Shown here piece after piece: positions 12,033 to 23,256 of a stretch of DNA of 64,000 nucleotides. The DNA comes from Candolleomyces eurysporus. Lineage: Eukaryota; Basidiomycota; Agaricomycetes; Agaricales; Psathyrellaceae. Both the position numbers and the translations under genes were made by a program. The stretch lies in contig JANBPK010000814.1 in assembly GCA_027579435.1 (NCBI GenBank), positions 83,580-147,579 on the forward strand, read 5' to 3'. Below the pieces are notes generated by a model. The model made no database searches and was not told the DNA's origin. It was given only the letters and a program-made list of their open reading frames with translations. The first letter of the stretch is position 1. Every line of letters starts with the position of its first letter.

Positions 12033-12684
12033 TCGGCGCATTAGACTCGAGAGTCGAACGACGGGGGTGACGCTGCCAGCAACTGTGAATTGACAAAGTT
12101 TGGATTTGGATATGTCCTGATCACTTGAGAGACCGATTTCCTTTTCTCGTCGGGAGTCTGGTTTGCGGGACTGGATATGTCCGTCCTGGTCGAATGAACG
12201 AGTGGTCGAAGAGTGCGGTGATACATGTTCATTGAATTCTTGAAATTCGGATACCCTGATCTCGCCTTCTATCTCGCTATGAGCTCGCTAGAACTCGCTA
12301 GAAATCGCGTCACCTTTAGCGCAAGGAGTTCTTGGTCCAGTAGACTCTTTTTGCCTTGCAGTTTTGATTCTGGCTATTGCTTTGGTTTTGGTTTTCTTAT
12401 CGCTTTTTCTCTGCCAGTCTCCGAGTTGTGGGGCTCAACAGCGTGGCGAATGCGTTCAAAGTGCTGCTGCCGGCCATGGAATAATACCGGGAGAATGAGC
12501 TTGGGCCATTAGATACTCTCCAAGTTGTCTTCAAGTACTATGTTACAACTACTGCAGGATTTTTCAACTTATTCCTAGGAGCGACCCTAACCCTAAGTGT
12601 GTTCAGTCTGAGCACGCGGCAGCATTTTTTACAACTTGCTTCCCCCTCTTCTTCCATACCATCGTCTCTCCTGCGTTCCTCATT
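12033..12684. other. Intergenic region upstream of F-box gene 1
   Basis: No supported gene. It holds the CCCTAA motif at 12583-12597 and the GTTCAGTCTGAG block just after it, both repeated upstream of F-box gene 2. Confidence 0.5.
12583..12597 (+). promoter_or_regulatory. Telomere-like CCCTAA motif in F-box gene 1 promoter
   Basis: GACCCTAACCCTAAG lies 88 bp before the ATG at 12685. It contains two CCCTAA units, the complement of the common fungal telomere repeat TTAGGG. Near-identical motifs occur upstream of F-box genes 2 and 3. Regulatory function is inferred from this recurrence. Confidence 0.45.
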
Positions 12685-14366
12685 ATGGCTCACCAATGCT
12701 TGAATATTCCTGAAGTTCTGCGACTAGTCGTTGGCGGACTATGGCGGAAGAAGGATATGCTTTCGGCGGCCTTAACATGTCGCGCCTTTCTTGATCCAGG
12801 TCTCGACGAGATTTGGCGCTCTATCACTTTATTTCAACCCCTCATATCCTGCCTACCTGCAGAAACATGGGAAATTCGAGAGGAGAAAAAGCCAAACTCG
12901 CCTTATCAAATTAAAGTAAAAGTAGTGGTAAGAATTGCTCTTCTGGCCTTCCTATCGACTGGGAGCTGATCAAGTCCAGCATCTGCGGGAGAATGGCAGG
13001 GTACTCACGCCAGACGATCTCAAGAGATACTTGGAGATCTATTCTCGTCGTATTCGCTCCGTTATTTTACCAGGATCTGAAGGATTTACAGCGAACATCA
13101 CAATTCTATCCCCAGAGTTTCTCCAGGTTCTGGAATTGGCAACGCATCTTCAGCCCGGAGCTCTCTCGCCCCTTGTCACTCGATTGAATTGGAATCTGTA
13201 TTCCCCATACATCCTCCTCAAAACATTTTCCAGCTTCTCTCTTTTCTTCGGCCCCAAAGCGACCGCTCTTGACATTGGCATATGTTCAGATACACCCACA
13301 CAGGTTGCTGCTCTGCGATATATCCTGAATTATCTCCCAGCCTTGAAGACTTTGTCAGTCAGCAACAAATCCCCCCAAGGAGATCCATTTGTTACTGAAT
13401 GTCGCTACCTTTCTTCATCCCCTTGGAGCGATCTCGAAACCCTTCGCATCCCAGCTCTTCCCCAGAACCTCATCCCATGTCTATCGACGCTCCCCCGTCT
13501 GGCATCTCTCACGTTAGATGAGCCAAGGGTTTCGCTTCTGTACACATCACTATCACTTGATGAACATGACATCCAAGCGATAGCTACGCCCGGTTTCTCA
13601 TCCCTTCAAACGCTCCACATAACTTCAAACTTTGTGCACACGACTGGTTTCCTCCAACGGCTCAACCCGGTTAATCAAGTTCACGACCTCACCCTCAGGC
13701 CCTACTTCGACCGAGACGAAAGCAACGATGACATTAATGTCACGGACCATCGAAACCAGGTCCAACTTTTGATTCAAACGATACACGGCCATTTGAACCC
13801 CCAATGTCTGAGAAAGTTGAATGTGTACGAGGAGGAATGCGGAGCATTCGAGGAGCCTCTCGAATTGGTTTCGCGGATGCTGGACATATACCCGCTCTTC
13901 AAGTTCAATGAGCTGAGAGAGTTAACACTCTCCGTTGACGATGGTATTGGATTGACGGCGACACAGGCTTCCTTGTTGCATACATCCTGGCCCAAAATAC
14001 AGCTCCTGGAGTTGGAGAACGACTTCGCTGGTCGACAGCCCCGTATCGACCATATCCATTTCCTGGAGATTGCAACTAAATGCCGGTCCCTTCGTAGCCT
14101 CACCTTGGCTTTCGATGCAAGTCGGATAGGAGAAGGCGACCGTGACAGCGCCGCTGCCATGTATCGACGCGATAGCCTGACGTCGCCTCTCAAGGCACTC
14201 TTCGTCGGTCATTCCCCCNATTGAATCACCTTCGCTTGTCACATCCTTCCTGATTGCTCATTTCCCCGAACTGAAGGTCGTTTGCAGCGACAGATCAGAG
14301 TCGGAATCTCCTACCAAGTACGAGGAACGGTGGAAAGTGGTCTCGAGTGCACTCTGTGACCGGTAA
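12685..14366 (+). CDS. F-box-like/LRR-like protein, copy 1
   Basis: Exon 1 (12685-12927, 81 codons) encodes MAHQCLNIPEVLRLVVGGLW, then LSAALTCRAFLDPGLDEIWR, which has the F-box pattern. F-box proteins bind Skp1 and recruit targets to SCF ubiquitin ligases. A 52-nt intron (12928-12979) has a stop-containing or shifted frame and must be removed. Exon 2 encodes about 460 residues with Leu-rich segments of LRR-like spacing (LKTLSVSN, LETLRIPALP, LRSLTLAFD) typical of fungal F-box C-termini. The N at 14219 breaks the frame. Dropping it restores GHSPIESPSLVTSF, matching copy 2, and carries the frame to the TAA at 14364-14366, giving about 542 aa. The target is unknown. Confidence 0.8.
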
Positions 14367-14596
14367 CAGAGTCTGTAGCAACTATACCTGTATGTACTTG
14401 TTGATGGCAAATTCTCGCTTCGATATTCTCTGTCTATATACCCCATTCATTTTTTGAGGCAGCCTTCGTTATATTTAGTTACATTGCAAAGAACTGTTTC
14501 GTAGTCCAGTATATTCTTAGAGGGTCACACAAGGCCTCACTCTGGCTACGTAAATTTTCTATCGTCTATTGCAAATCACAAAAACGAATAAGTACT

Positions 14597-14610
14597 GACC
14601 CTAACCTAAG
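14597..14610 (+). promoter_or_regulatory. Telomere-like CCCTAA motif in F-box gene 2 promoter
   Basis: GACCCTAACCTAAG lies about 130 bp before the ATG at 14739, followed by the GTTCAGTCTGAG block also found in copy 1. The spacing to the ATG is longer than in copy 1 because of extra sequence (GGCTTTAATTCGG onward). Confidence 0.45.
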
Positions 14611-14738
14611 CGCGTTCAGTCTGAGGGCTTTAATTCGGTCGTGGCATTTCATAGATCGACTGGATAAGGTCAGCTACTGAGACTAGCATTTTCAACTTGC
14701 TTTCTCCCTCTTTCATACCGCCGTCTCTATTTCGCATT

Positions 14739-16442
14739 ATGGCTCACCAATGCTTCCGTATTCCTGAAGTTCTGCAACTATTCGTTGGCGCACTACGGAG
14801 TAAGGAGGATGTGCTTTCAGCGGCCCTAACATGTCGCGCGTTCCTCGACCCGGGTCTCGACGAGATTTGGCGTTCCATCGTTCTATTCAAACCCCTCATA
14901 TCCTGTCTCCCTGAGGATACATGGGAAATTCGGGAGGAGGAGGCATCATATATGACTCCCAAACTGAGAGTAGTGGTAAGGACTGTTCAGTTGTTTAAGC
15001 TTTCGTCGCCAGCTGACGGTGGACGAAATCAGTATCCGCGCAAGTCGAACGGCAGGGTACTTACACCACAAGACCTCAAGAGATATTTGGAGTTCTACTC
15101 TCGTCGTATTCGTTCTGTGTCTTCACCGACAGGTTTTTGGAGAGATAATATAGTGCTATCCACAGAGTTTCTCCAGGTATTGGAGTTGGAAATGCATCTT
15201 CAACCTGGCGCCTTCTCACCCCTCGTCACTCAATTCTACTGGGATTCGTATTCCAAAACCCCCCTCATTAACCCATTTTCGGGCTTTTCTCTTTTCTTAG
15301 GTCCTGAAACGGAGCTTCTTCACACTGAAATCTATTCAGATGAACCCACGCAGGTTGCCGCGCTGCGAAATATCCTGAATCATCTCCCAGCGTTGAAGAA
15401 CTTATCGGTCGATGGCACGTCTCTTCCAGGGGGCGATCCATTTATACATGAATGCGGCTACCTTACTTCATTCCGTTGGAATGATCTCGAAACCCTCCGC
15501 ATCTCAGATCTTCCCATGAACATCATCCCATATCTATCGACACTCCCCCGTCTAACAACTCTCACGTTGGTTCTTGACGAGCCAGAGATTCCGCGTCTGT
15601 ACACATCGTTATCACACGACGAGCAAGAAATTTCGTCAATTGGTTTCGCGTCCCTTCGAACACTCTACATAATTTCAAGCTTCGTGGACGCGACTGGCTT
15701 CCTCCAACGGCTCCGCCCGGGGAATCAAATACGCCACCTCACCCTCATGCCTTACTTCACCTCAATCAAAACCGACGATGATAGCCAAATCGCGGACTAC
15801 CGAAACCAGGTCGAGTTTTTGATTCAAACTATAGACGCTCATTTGAATCCCCAATGTCTGAGAGAGTTGGAGGTATATGCGGACGAATCTGAAATCAAGG
15901 AGCCCTTCGGATTGGTTTCGCGAATGTTGGACATATCCCCGCTCTTCAAGTTCAACGAGCTGAGAAAACTAGATATCTCTCTTAACGACGGTGTTGGGCT
16001 GACGGCGGCGCAAGCATCTACGGTCCCTACATCCTGGCCGAGAATAGAGACTCTGAAATTGGAGAACACCTTTACTATTCGACACCCCAGTATCGATCAT
16101 GTCCATCTCCTGGATATTGCCACTAGATGTCGGTCACTTCGCAAGCTCACCGTGTCTTTCGATGCAAGTCGGGTAGCAGAAGGCGACTGCGCCGGTGGCA
16201 TTGCCGTGTGTCGACGTGATGGTGCAACGCCGCCTCTCAAGGAGCTTTCCATCGGCCACTCCCCCATCGAATCACCTTCGCTTGTAACAGCCTTCCTGGC
16301 TGATCATTTCCCAGAACTGAAAGCCGTTCACACCGACGGATCGGCATTGGGTTCTCCTATCATGTACCAGGAACGGTGGGACGTGGTCTCGAGGGCAATC
16401 AGAGACCGGGTAACGAAAGTAGGCAGCAACCATGCCATATAA
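14739..16442 (+). CDS. F-box-like/LRR-like protein, copy 2
   Basis: The ATG at 14739 (MAHQCFRIPEVLQLFVGALR) aligns with copy 1; an earlier in-frame codon at 14697 is TTG. The F-box core is LSAALTCRAFLDPGLDEIWR. The gene can be read as one open frame to TAA at 16440-16442. However, GTAAGG at 14976 and AG at 15031-15032 bound a 57-nt stop-free segment at exactly the intron site of the other copies, so I model a phase-0 intron at 14976-15032 and a protein of about 548 aa (567 if retained). The C-terminal half has LRR-like Leu spacing (LKNLSVDG, LETLRISDLP, LRKLTVSFD). It is presumably an SCF substrate adaptor; the target is unknown. Confidence 0.82.
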   Translation: MAHQCFRIPEVLQLFVGALRSKEDVLSAALTCRAFLDPGLDEIWRSIVLFKPLISCLPEDTWEIREEEASYMTPKLRVVVRTVQLFKLSSPADGGRNQYPRKSNGRVLTPQDLKRYLEFYSRRIRSVSSPTGFWRDNIVLSTEFLQVLELEMHLQPGAFSPLVTQFYWDSYSKTPLINPFSGFSLFLGPETELLHTEIYSDEPTQVAALRNILNHLPALKNLSVDGTSLPGGDPFIHECGYLTSFRWNDLETLRISDLPMNIIPYLSTLPRLTTLTLVLDEPEIPRLYTSLSHDEQEISSIGFASLRTLYIISSFVDATGFLQRLRPGNQIRHLTLMPYFTSIKTDDDSQIADYRNQVEFLIQTIDAHLNPQCLRELEVYADESEIKEPFGLVSRMLDISPLFKFNELRKLDISLNDGVGLTAAQASTVPTSWPRIETLKLENTFTIRHPSIDHVHLLDIATRCRSLRKLTVSFDASRVAEGDCAGGIAVCRRDGATPPLKELSIGHSPIESPSLVTAFLADHFPELKAVHTDGSALGSPIMYQERWDVVSRAIRDRVTKVGSNHAI

Positions 16443-16645
16443 TACTTGTCAGCGGCAACCTCTCGCTTCTTGATTTTGCATTCCTGAGGCAATCTTCGTC
16501 TATACCCGGTTCTTTTCTTACATTGTAAAGAACTGTTTCATAGTTCAGTGTACTCTTAAAACCTCACACAACTCGTCAGTCCAGCTATGCAAATTTGGCG
16601 CTTTCCTGCTCTGAGGCATGAGGCAATCAAAACGCCAAGAAACGT

Positions 16646-16730
16646 TCCGAACTGAAAGCCGTTTACAGCGACAGGTCAGAGTCGGATCCTCCTACCAAGT
16701 GCGAGGAACTGTGGAAAGCGGTCTCGAGGG
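16646..16730 (+). pseudogene. 3' relic of a third F-box gene copy
   Basis: CCGAACTGAAAGCCGTTTAC, then CGACAGGTCAGAGTCGGA and CCTCCTACCAAGTGCGAGGA, match the last about 85 bp of F-box copy 1 (14269-14350), more closely than copy 2. No F-box, leucine-rich region or intron lies upstream of it. The frame happens to stay open for 47 codons to a TAA at 16787-16789 after homology ends. This is best read as the tail of a deleted third tandem copy. Confidence 0.7.
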
Positions 16731-17144
16731 ATATTACAGCCTCGCAACTAACCTTGCAACTCGATGATGTATTTGCAAATGAGAAATAAAATCCAACCAA
16801 TAGCAGGGGAGGGCAAGAAAAGAGTCGGACCGCAATTTCGGGCATTGTAGCACGTCAGTAGGACGCCGTAGTACAATCCCTGGAGGAGGGGGCAATGAAA
16901 AGTCAGAAACAACGCGAAATGGCCCGGCGACTCGAGGCGAATGAGAAACGCATAATCTCCGTAGACGAGGCGTGGGGGTCGAGCTCTGAAGATGGCTGCA
17001 GACGCGCTGTTGGGTCGAGCGCAATCGAAATTGTGAAAGTGTATGCAATGGAAAGAAAATATGAAACATGCCAATTGCAAGTTAGACCGACGCACAACTT
17101 CTCGATAGCTCTAATTTATACAGTGGTCGCCCAACGACCCCAGA
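16731..17144. other. Intergenic between F-box relic and SWC5
   Basis: No supported gene. Short overlapping open stretches occur on both strands (for example 16895-17317 plus), without motifs. Confidence 0.4.
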
Positions 17145-18097
17145 TTATAACTTCCTTCGCTTCATCGAACTCCCAGCATTATCCAACAACTCTTCCTTCC
17201 TCTCATCCACTCTGTTCAAAAATTCGACCTTCTCCAGATAGCTACCACCCGACTTTCTGTTCATCTCCAACTCTGATCCTTGTCCCGAACCTTGAACGTG
17301 GGCAGTCCAATCCATAGTGGATTTTTGCAAGGTCGTTATCTTCTTGGCTTTGTTTGCCGAGGAAGCTGTGGGGAGTGTGGGGAGTGTCGTTTTGGGTTTT
17401 CGTGGACCGGGTGGTTTGCGTTGAGCTGGTTTTGGATTTGGTTGAAGTGACGATGTTGACGGGTTAGTGGATGGGAGAGGTGCAGGGGTGGAGGTGGAGG
17501 CAAATGTAGGTTCAGAAGGAGCGACGACGGGTGGAGTGGATGAGGAACTTGGCGAATCGACGTGTTGAGGCCAGCGTTTCGCATCTTCTGACGTTTCAGG
17601 GACTTCAATTATTTCCCTGGATGCATAGTGCATAGTTAGGTGATTGGTTGAAGCCTTGAGGAGTTGAAAATGCAAGAGAATGTAGATAGACGTACTCGTG
17701 CTCCTCACCAGCAAAACGATACTTCTTCACTACCTTCACGAGCTTCTCCTTTTTCACTTTACCACTCGTAGTAGGTTGCGAGGCTACAGAAGCTTGGAAA
17801 TCTTCCCATACTTTGTTCAAGTCTCTGTGAACCAAGCGTCAATTTCACGAACAAAATGCGTCAGGTCGCTCAGAATTCGTCTGAACGCACTTCTTCTCTT
17901 TGACATCCTCTTCCCGCTCGGGCTCGGTCGGTTCCCCTTCGTTTACAGAGTTTTCGCTATCTGAGCTACTACCACCGTCATCTGTAAGAGAGATTGAGAA
18001 TAGACATATAGCCGAGAAGGGCGCCAGTCGTACCTTTCCCCGGAACGTAGTCTTCGTCGTTTTCTGAGTCCGAGTCTTCTTCTATGGGTCGCTTCAT
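17145..18097 (-). CDS. SWC5: SWR1-complex protein Swc5 (BCNT domain)
   Basis: The ATG at 18097 opens MKRPIEEDSDSENDEDYVPG, an acidic N-terminus typical of Swc5, which binds H2A-H2B. Middle exons encode DLNKVWEDFQASVASQ and KYRFAGEEHEYVY. After a Ser/Pro-rich linker, the C-terminal BCNT domain reads KITTLQKSTMDWTAHVQGSG, then GGSYLEKVEFLNRVDERKEE. It ends MKRRKL with TAA at 17145. Swc5 is a nuclear subunit of the SWR1 complex, which exchanges H2A for H2A.Z. Three or four short introns are visible (near 17605-17700, 17825-17890 and 17980-18035). It is head to head with the uS8m gene, with 426 bp between the two start codons, so they may share a promoter region. Confidence 0.85.
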
Positions 18098-18523
18098 GAA
18101 GCTTTAGAGAAGATGTAGAGAAATAATACGTGCTTGAACACCCACTGAAGCAAGTGGGCACGGATGTAGAGGTTTAAGTCATGGTTTTTCCATTGAAAGG
18201 TTGTGAAGGTTGCGGCGCGGTTCGCGGAGATCTACTCTCGGCAGTTGCCGTCGGTGTGAGAGCCGGGCAAGTCAAAGGGCTCCGAACCATGGTTGCGATT
18301 GCCCCACCTCGAGCGTTGGTAGATTGCAGGGGTCGTGCTGGTCGCTCACGGAAAAGTCCGTCCGGTGTTCCAATGATCATACAGTGGTCTTCAACGTTCA
18401 ACGCCAGGTCCCGCTAGCGCTGTTTATCAATGCTTGCCAAACACGAGAAAGCCAAACAGGGCACAACACCACGTAGAAAATGTCGGTCGGGGATTGGTGA
18501 CGGTGCAGACGACCCCAAACGCA

Positions 18524-18991
18524 ATGCCTCTCCCACACGACCTCTGCTCGCACCTTCAAAACGCCTTCCGGGCACGACACGCCAAGGTCCTCGTACCTCA
18601 CTCAACACAAAACTTGGGCATTCTCTCCATCCTCCTCCGTGCCGGCTTCCTCACATCCCTCACCCGAGGCACCACCGTCGAACCTTCTCCTTCCCGTTTC
18701 AATGAAGTGAAAGACAGCGACAAACGTATCTGGGCAGAACTCAAGTACCGAGGGGATAAACCCGTTCTCAATTCTATGGAGCTCGTCAGTATGCCAAGTA
18801 GGAGGGTGTTCATGGACGTGGGGGAGATTCGGAGGATGTGTACGGGACGGAGGGCGGCCGGACGGGTTAGTCCACTGGGTATGGGTGAGGTGGCAATTGT
18901 GAAGACGGATCACCCAGAGTATGAGTGGGTGGAGGCGAGAGAGGCGCTGCAACTGAAGCTTGGTGGCGAGGTTGTGTGTAGAGCCAAGTAG
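18524..18991 (+). CDS. MRPS8: Mitochondrial small-subunit ribosomal protein uS8m (MRPS8)
   Basis: An uninterrupted frame of 155 codons, the same length as yeast Mrps8. The ATG at 18524 opens MPLPHDLCSHLQNAFRARHA, followed by NLGILSILLRAGFLTSLTRG, the conserved N-terminal half of S8 proteins. The C-terminus carries ELVSMPSRRVF and GRVSPLGMGEVAIVKTDH, matching the conserved S8 C-terminal region. Upstream in-frame sequence (from 18434) lacks an ATG. It binds the small-subunit rRNA in the mitochondrion. The lack of introns is unusual for this window. Confidence 0.88.
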   Translation: MPLPHDLCSHLQNAFRARHAKVLVPHSTQNLGILSILLRAGFLTSLTRGTTVEPSPSRFNEVKDSDKRIWAELKYRGDKPVLNSMELVSMPSRRVFMDVGEIRRMCTGRRAAGRVSPLGMGEVAIVKTDHPEYEWVEAREALQLKLGGEVVCRAK

Positions 18992-19951
18992 ACACGTTGG
19001 CCGTTCCGCTCTCTTATGGTGAGTATTCAGCATTCTCATAGAGGAACGCCATGCTGAGTTGCATTTAGGAATTGCTATCTCCATTATTCTTATATATAGC
19101 TTAATGCTAATACCGTCTGTGAGGTCGGCCACGACTACATCTCGCGCAAAAAAGGCGGCGTCGGGGTATCGGTACAAGCCTTCGACGTAGAACTCGGACG
19201 ACTCCCTTGGTCTACCCATTCATTCCCACTCCTCTGCATCGCATGTACTTACCCTAAACATCCGTCTATATCATAGAATGCACGCATACAATTTCGGCAA
19301 ACCCACATGTGGCCGAAACTGAAGGTTCGAGAGTTTTCAATGTTAAGTATCGTCAATAATTGTGCATCTCGTATCGTCACCGTTCGCTTTGCATTCGATT
19401 TCGACGCTACTTCCTCAGGTTTCTCGCTTCAACATTGGCAGTATATTGATATGCACGTCTCCCTTATGTTTTTTNCGTCGCCTTAAACATGGCAGCGACC
19501 AATCGTGCACTTCCATAGTCTTCTCTCTCATATCGTCCAGCCCGGATCGAATCTCGGGACCCACCTGTCAAGAGCGAAGATTAGACAGCACCACCATCTT
19601 ATGTCAAAGGCGCCCTCTCACCTCGTGCATCTACGTATACAATTCATTTAGCTTGGTGTGACTGAATGTATGGGAGTGTAGGCGTATCCAATGATAGTAG
19701 GCAGCCCCACACCCAACTCCGGCGATCTCCCTGACCCTTGGAGAAGCAGTGAAGGTCATGAGAGCTTTCTCGCCTTGGTTTAGCTATCTCTGACGTTTGG
19801 TTTTGGTATATAAGGATTGAAGCGAGCGAATACGACGTTTCCCCCACAACTACCATCTTCGATCCCTGATCCCTTTCCTCTCGACGCTGACGCTGAGAGT
19901 GACGGAGTTAACGTTACTGCTACTTGAAGACTTGTTACATACGTGCCAGTG
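18992..19951. other. Intergenic between MRPS8 and P450-1
   Basis: No supported gene. It contains an N at 19475 after a T-run. A long minus-strand open frame over 18602-19219 is antisense to MRPS8 and is not called. The last 200 bp are the presumed P450 promoter. Confidence 0.45.
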
Positions 19952-22848
19952 ATGTCCGTCACGGAAAATGTCCTCGCAAAGATTCTCCCTGGGTCAGCTA
20001 CGACCACAACGTCGACTATCAGCAAAGTAGCCCAAGTTGCCCTGATCTACGGGTCAACTTGGGTGCTCTGGAAACTCGTCCGCCGTGTAGCCGCAAAGAA
20101 GAAGACGAGCTCGTTGGAGAGCGTGGCCGGGCCTGATGGGGGTTCTCTCCTTGCAGGTAAGCAAAGCAACTGTCCTTTCTCTTTTGAAATGCTTCGGTTT
20201 CAGCCTCGCGAGGTTGTGTTTGACTTGTGGTACGGGAAAAAACGTCTTTGAACTTTGTTTGACGCGCGCCTATTCGTTTGGCAGGTCACTTTGACAAACT
20301 CTTTAGTCCGAGCGAGGGTTGGGAGTTTCATAAGCATATTGCGGAGACTTGTAAGTGCATCTGAGATTCCTTTTCCCAATATTTGACTGATGACTTTGAA
20401 TGCGTAGATGGAGGTGTGGTGAAGCTTTCTGGACCGCTTGGTGTACGTCTCGTGCTCGCTCCATTCGCCGCCCTGGAGAGGTTCTCGCCTGACCCTCGAT
20501 TGGATTTTTTTTGGTTATGCAGGAAAAGACGTTGTACGTCTTCGATCCAAAGGCACTGTATCATGTTATCGTCAAGGTACGGCTGCTCTATGCGTTGGGT
20601 TTGGGTTAGATGTAGACTAACCCGTGTCCCAGGACTTGTACATCTTCGAAGAGTCCAAAGGGTTCTCCGTGTACGTCTATCTAATATTAAACCAATTTTT
20701 CTTCCTCTCCTCCCGTTGCATTTGCGATACTGAAACTTTGCTTCAGTTTTGCCGGCTTGACTTGGGGACAAGGTCTCCTCGCTACAGTCGGTAAGTGTCT
20801 TTCTTTACCTTCCCCTGTTTTCCACCTATCTCCTTGATTATGGATGTAAATGCTTACACTAAAGTCGTATGTAGGCGAACAACATCGTAAACAGCGCAAA
20901 ATGCTCAACCCGGTGTTTTCGATGGGGCATATGAGGGGTGTTAGTGAGTGTCTTTCTATCGTCTCTTTCTTAAAACCTGGTGAAAGGATGCTGATACATT
21001 TGCGATCATACTAAAGTCCCTAGCTTCTATGAAGTCGTTCATAGGGTAAGTCGCCCTCGCTTTTCGCCTACGAAGAATAAAAGGGATTTATGGAGGCACC
21101 TGTGTCGATAACTAGCTCAGCGACACCTTCGAAGATCAGCTTGCCTCGTCTGGGGGAGCCAAAGAGGTACGTTATCCCATCTACAAACGGCATTCAGATC
21201 CTGAACCACGTGCGTGTCGCCAGATCGAAATGGTACACTGGGTCAAACGCACCTCGCTCGAACTCATCGGGAAGAGCGGTTTGGGGTACTCGTTTGACGC
21301 GCTCACTGAGAATGCGGTTGAGCATCCGTATAGTCGGAGTGTCAAGATGTTCAAGTGGGTTTCTTGATCGCTTTCTTCTTCTTCCCGGTCCTCTCCTCCT
21401 CCTGTTCTGCGTGGTGACTGTTTATGCATATACTGACTCCGTTTACTCTATACAGCGAAGTCTCCTCAAAGCTCATTTTCGCCCAAACCTTCTTCCTCCC
21501 TTTGGTTTACAACATCGGTTCTCCGAAATTCCGGCGATGGGTCGTCGATACTGTTCCGTGGAAGAACTTGCACGAGCTGAGGGACATCGTAGACGTTATG
21601 CATGGGGCGGCGTGTGAGATCGTTGAGGTGAAGAAGAGAGAGTATTACGAGAACAAGAAAAAAGAGGAAATGGGTTTAGATGTGGATGAAGGCAAGGCGG
21701 GTAAGGGAAAGGATATCATCTCTGTGTTGAGTGAGTATTTTTTACGGTTTCTTAGCATGATGAACGTCATGCTAACCGATGGCTCTAGTCAAAGCAAATA
21801 TGGAAGCTGATGAACGCGATAAATTGGACGACGCGGAACTTACTGGACAGATTGCGTATGTCTTACAATATTCTTACCCATGTGTTAACTAATTCGTCCC
21901 GATGCTGCAACACGCAGAACCCTGACATTCGCAGCGATGGACACCACTTCCTCCGCGCTCGCTCGTCTCCTACACCTCTTAAGCGAGCACCAAGCTGTGC
22001 AAAACAAGCTGAGAGACGAAATTCAACGAGCTTACGCTTCCAAAAGTTCGGGTGGACGAGCCCCTTCGGATGAAGATGAAGAAGAAACTGAAGGACAGCT
22101 AAACTACGACGAACTCATGAATCTTTCATACTTGGACGGCGTAGTCCGAGAAACCCTTCGTTTGTACCCTCCAGCTCCAACTGTGCTTCGCGAGTGAGTT
22201 CATCCACTTTCTCATCACCCTCCCTCCAAATAGGCCGTGGCTGAGCTATGATATCGTGATTTGCACAGAACCTTGCAAGACGTCGTCTTGCCCTTCTCCA
22301 AACCCCTATTGAGCTCGGACGGAAAGACCTACATCACCGAGGTCGTCGTCCCCAAAGGGACGAAAGTCTTCCCGGGGTTGTACGCCGCTAATAGGAATAG
22401 AGACGTCTGGGGCGAAGATGCGGAGGAGTGGAAGCCGGAGAGGTGGGTGAAGGCTTCTGAGACAGGTCAGAAGGTGGTGAATGAGAGGATACCTGGAGTT
22501 TATTCGCATTTGTGAGTGGCCGTTTCTTTCCTTACTAGTTTTGGAGTAGAATCTGATTGCCGCTCCGTATAGGATGACGTTCATTGGGGGCGGACGAGCT
22601 TGTATCGGATTCAAGTTCGCGGAATTAGAAATCAGTACGCTTCTTCCTCTTCTCCTGGCTCGCTCTCAAATCATTGAACGTTTCTTTGTTGAATTACAGA
22701 GGTCACTCTATGCGTTCTGCTCAGCAAGTTCAAGTTCAACATGCCCAAGGACAAGAACATTTCATGGAGGATGACACCCGTCGTTACTCCCAGTGTAGAC
22801 GGTGGGAACCAGCCAAAAATGCCTTTGGTTGTGACTCGAGTCCAGTAG
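19952..22848 (+). CDS. Cytochrome P450 monooxygenase 1 (CYP4-like clan), about 14 introns
   Basis: The ATG at 19952 begins MSVTENVLAKILPGSA, followed by a hydrophobic anchor (VALIYGSTWVLWKLVRRV). Exons give GLLATVGEQHRKQRKMLNPV (C-helix WxxxR-like region), I-helix TLTFAAMDTTSSALAR with the Asp-Thr pair, K-helix ExxR in VVRETLRLYPP, PxxFxPERW-like EEWKPERWVK, and heme-binding FIGGGRACIGFKF with the Cys ligand. It ends at TAG, 22846-22848. Family members are ER-anchored and oxidise lipophilic substrates using NADPH-P450 reductase. The Pro-rich hinge is degenerate here (SVAGPDGG) compared with NIPGPxSKS in P450-2 and -3. It ends 408 bp from the convergent laccase stop. Substrate unknown. Confidence 0.88.
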
Positions 22849-23256
22849 TAGCAAGCCTGAGGCGGGGTGGTCGTTAGTACAGACGGGTGTCTGTTGAGCG
22901 TTGTATTAAGGACGTAGTATGGCGTGATAAGGTTGAATATCGTGTAGCACAAGAGGTACCAATATTGATATATTCGTGCTTTGAACTTGATCTCGCTCGC
23001 GCTGAAAGACGCGGAACACAGATAGATCACATTGTTCGACAGGCCACGACGATCAATTACAATGCATCGACGTATTACAATTTTACTCTCAATGTCCAAC
23101 CAAGTATACGGCCAACCAAGCCCAGAGAAAAAAAACAAAATACCAATAATACAAAAGATAACAGAAGAAACGAAGTAATACTAGCATGAAGTCCGTGTAT
23201 CCAAGGGGAAAAGACGTTCCTAAGGCACAAAGAAAGACGATTGTTCTCGCCGACAC
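22849..23256. other. Convergent 3' intergenic region, P450-1 and laccase
   Basis: 408 bp, AT-rich with A-tracts (for example near 23125-23165) and no supported gene. It presumably holds both 3' UTRs and polyadenylation signals. Confidence 0.5.

Larger units (their letters stand above)
12583..16590 (+). repeat. Direct tandem duplication of an about 2-kb F-box gene unit
   Basis: Unit 1 (about 12583-14550) and unit 2 (about 14597-16590) correspond in promoter (GACCCTAACC and GTTCAGTCTGAG), whole coding region with shared intron site, and 3' flank (GAGGCA..CTTCGT, then AAAGAACTGTTTC and CCTCAC blocks). The copies have diverged at many codons, so the duplication is not recent. Confidence 0.85.

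Noticed and set aside
12583..12597. Interstitial telomere array
   Set aside because: Only two CCCTAA units, far below a telomeric tract; treated as a promoter-proximal motif instead.
13774..14242. Minus-strand open frames of 106-139 codons
   Set aside because: Shadows of the F-box copy 1 coding exon.
18602..19219. 205-codon minus-strand open frame
   Set aside because: Antisense to the well-supported uS8m gene with no motif of its own.
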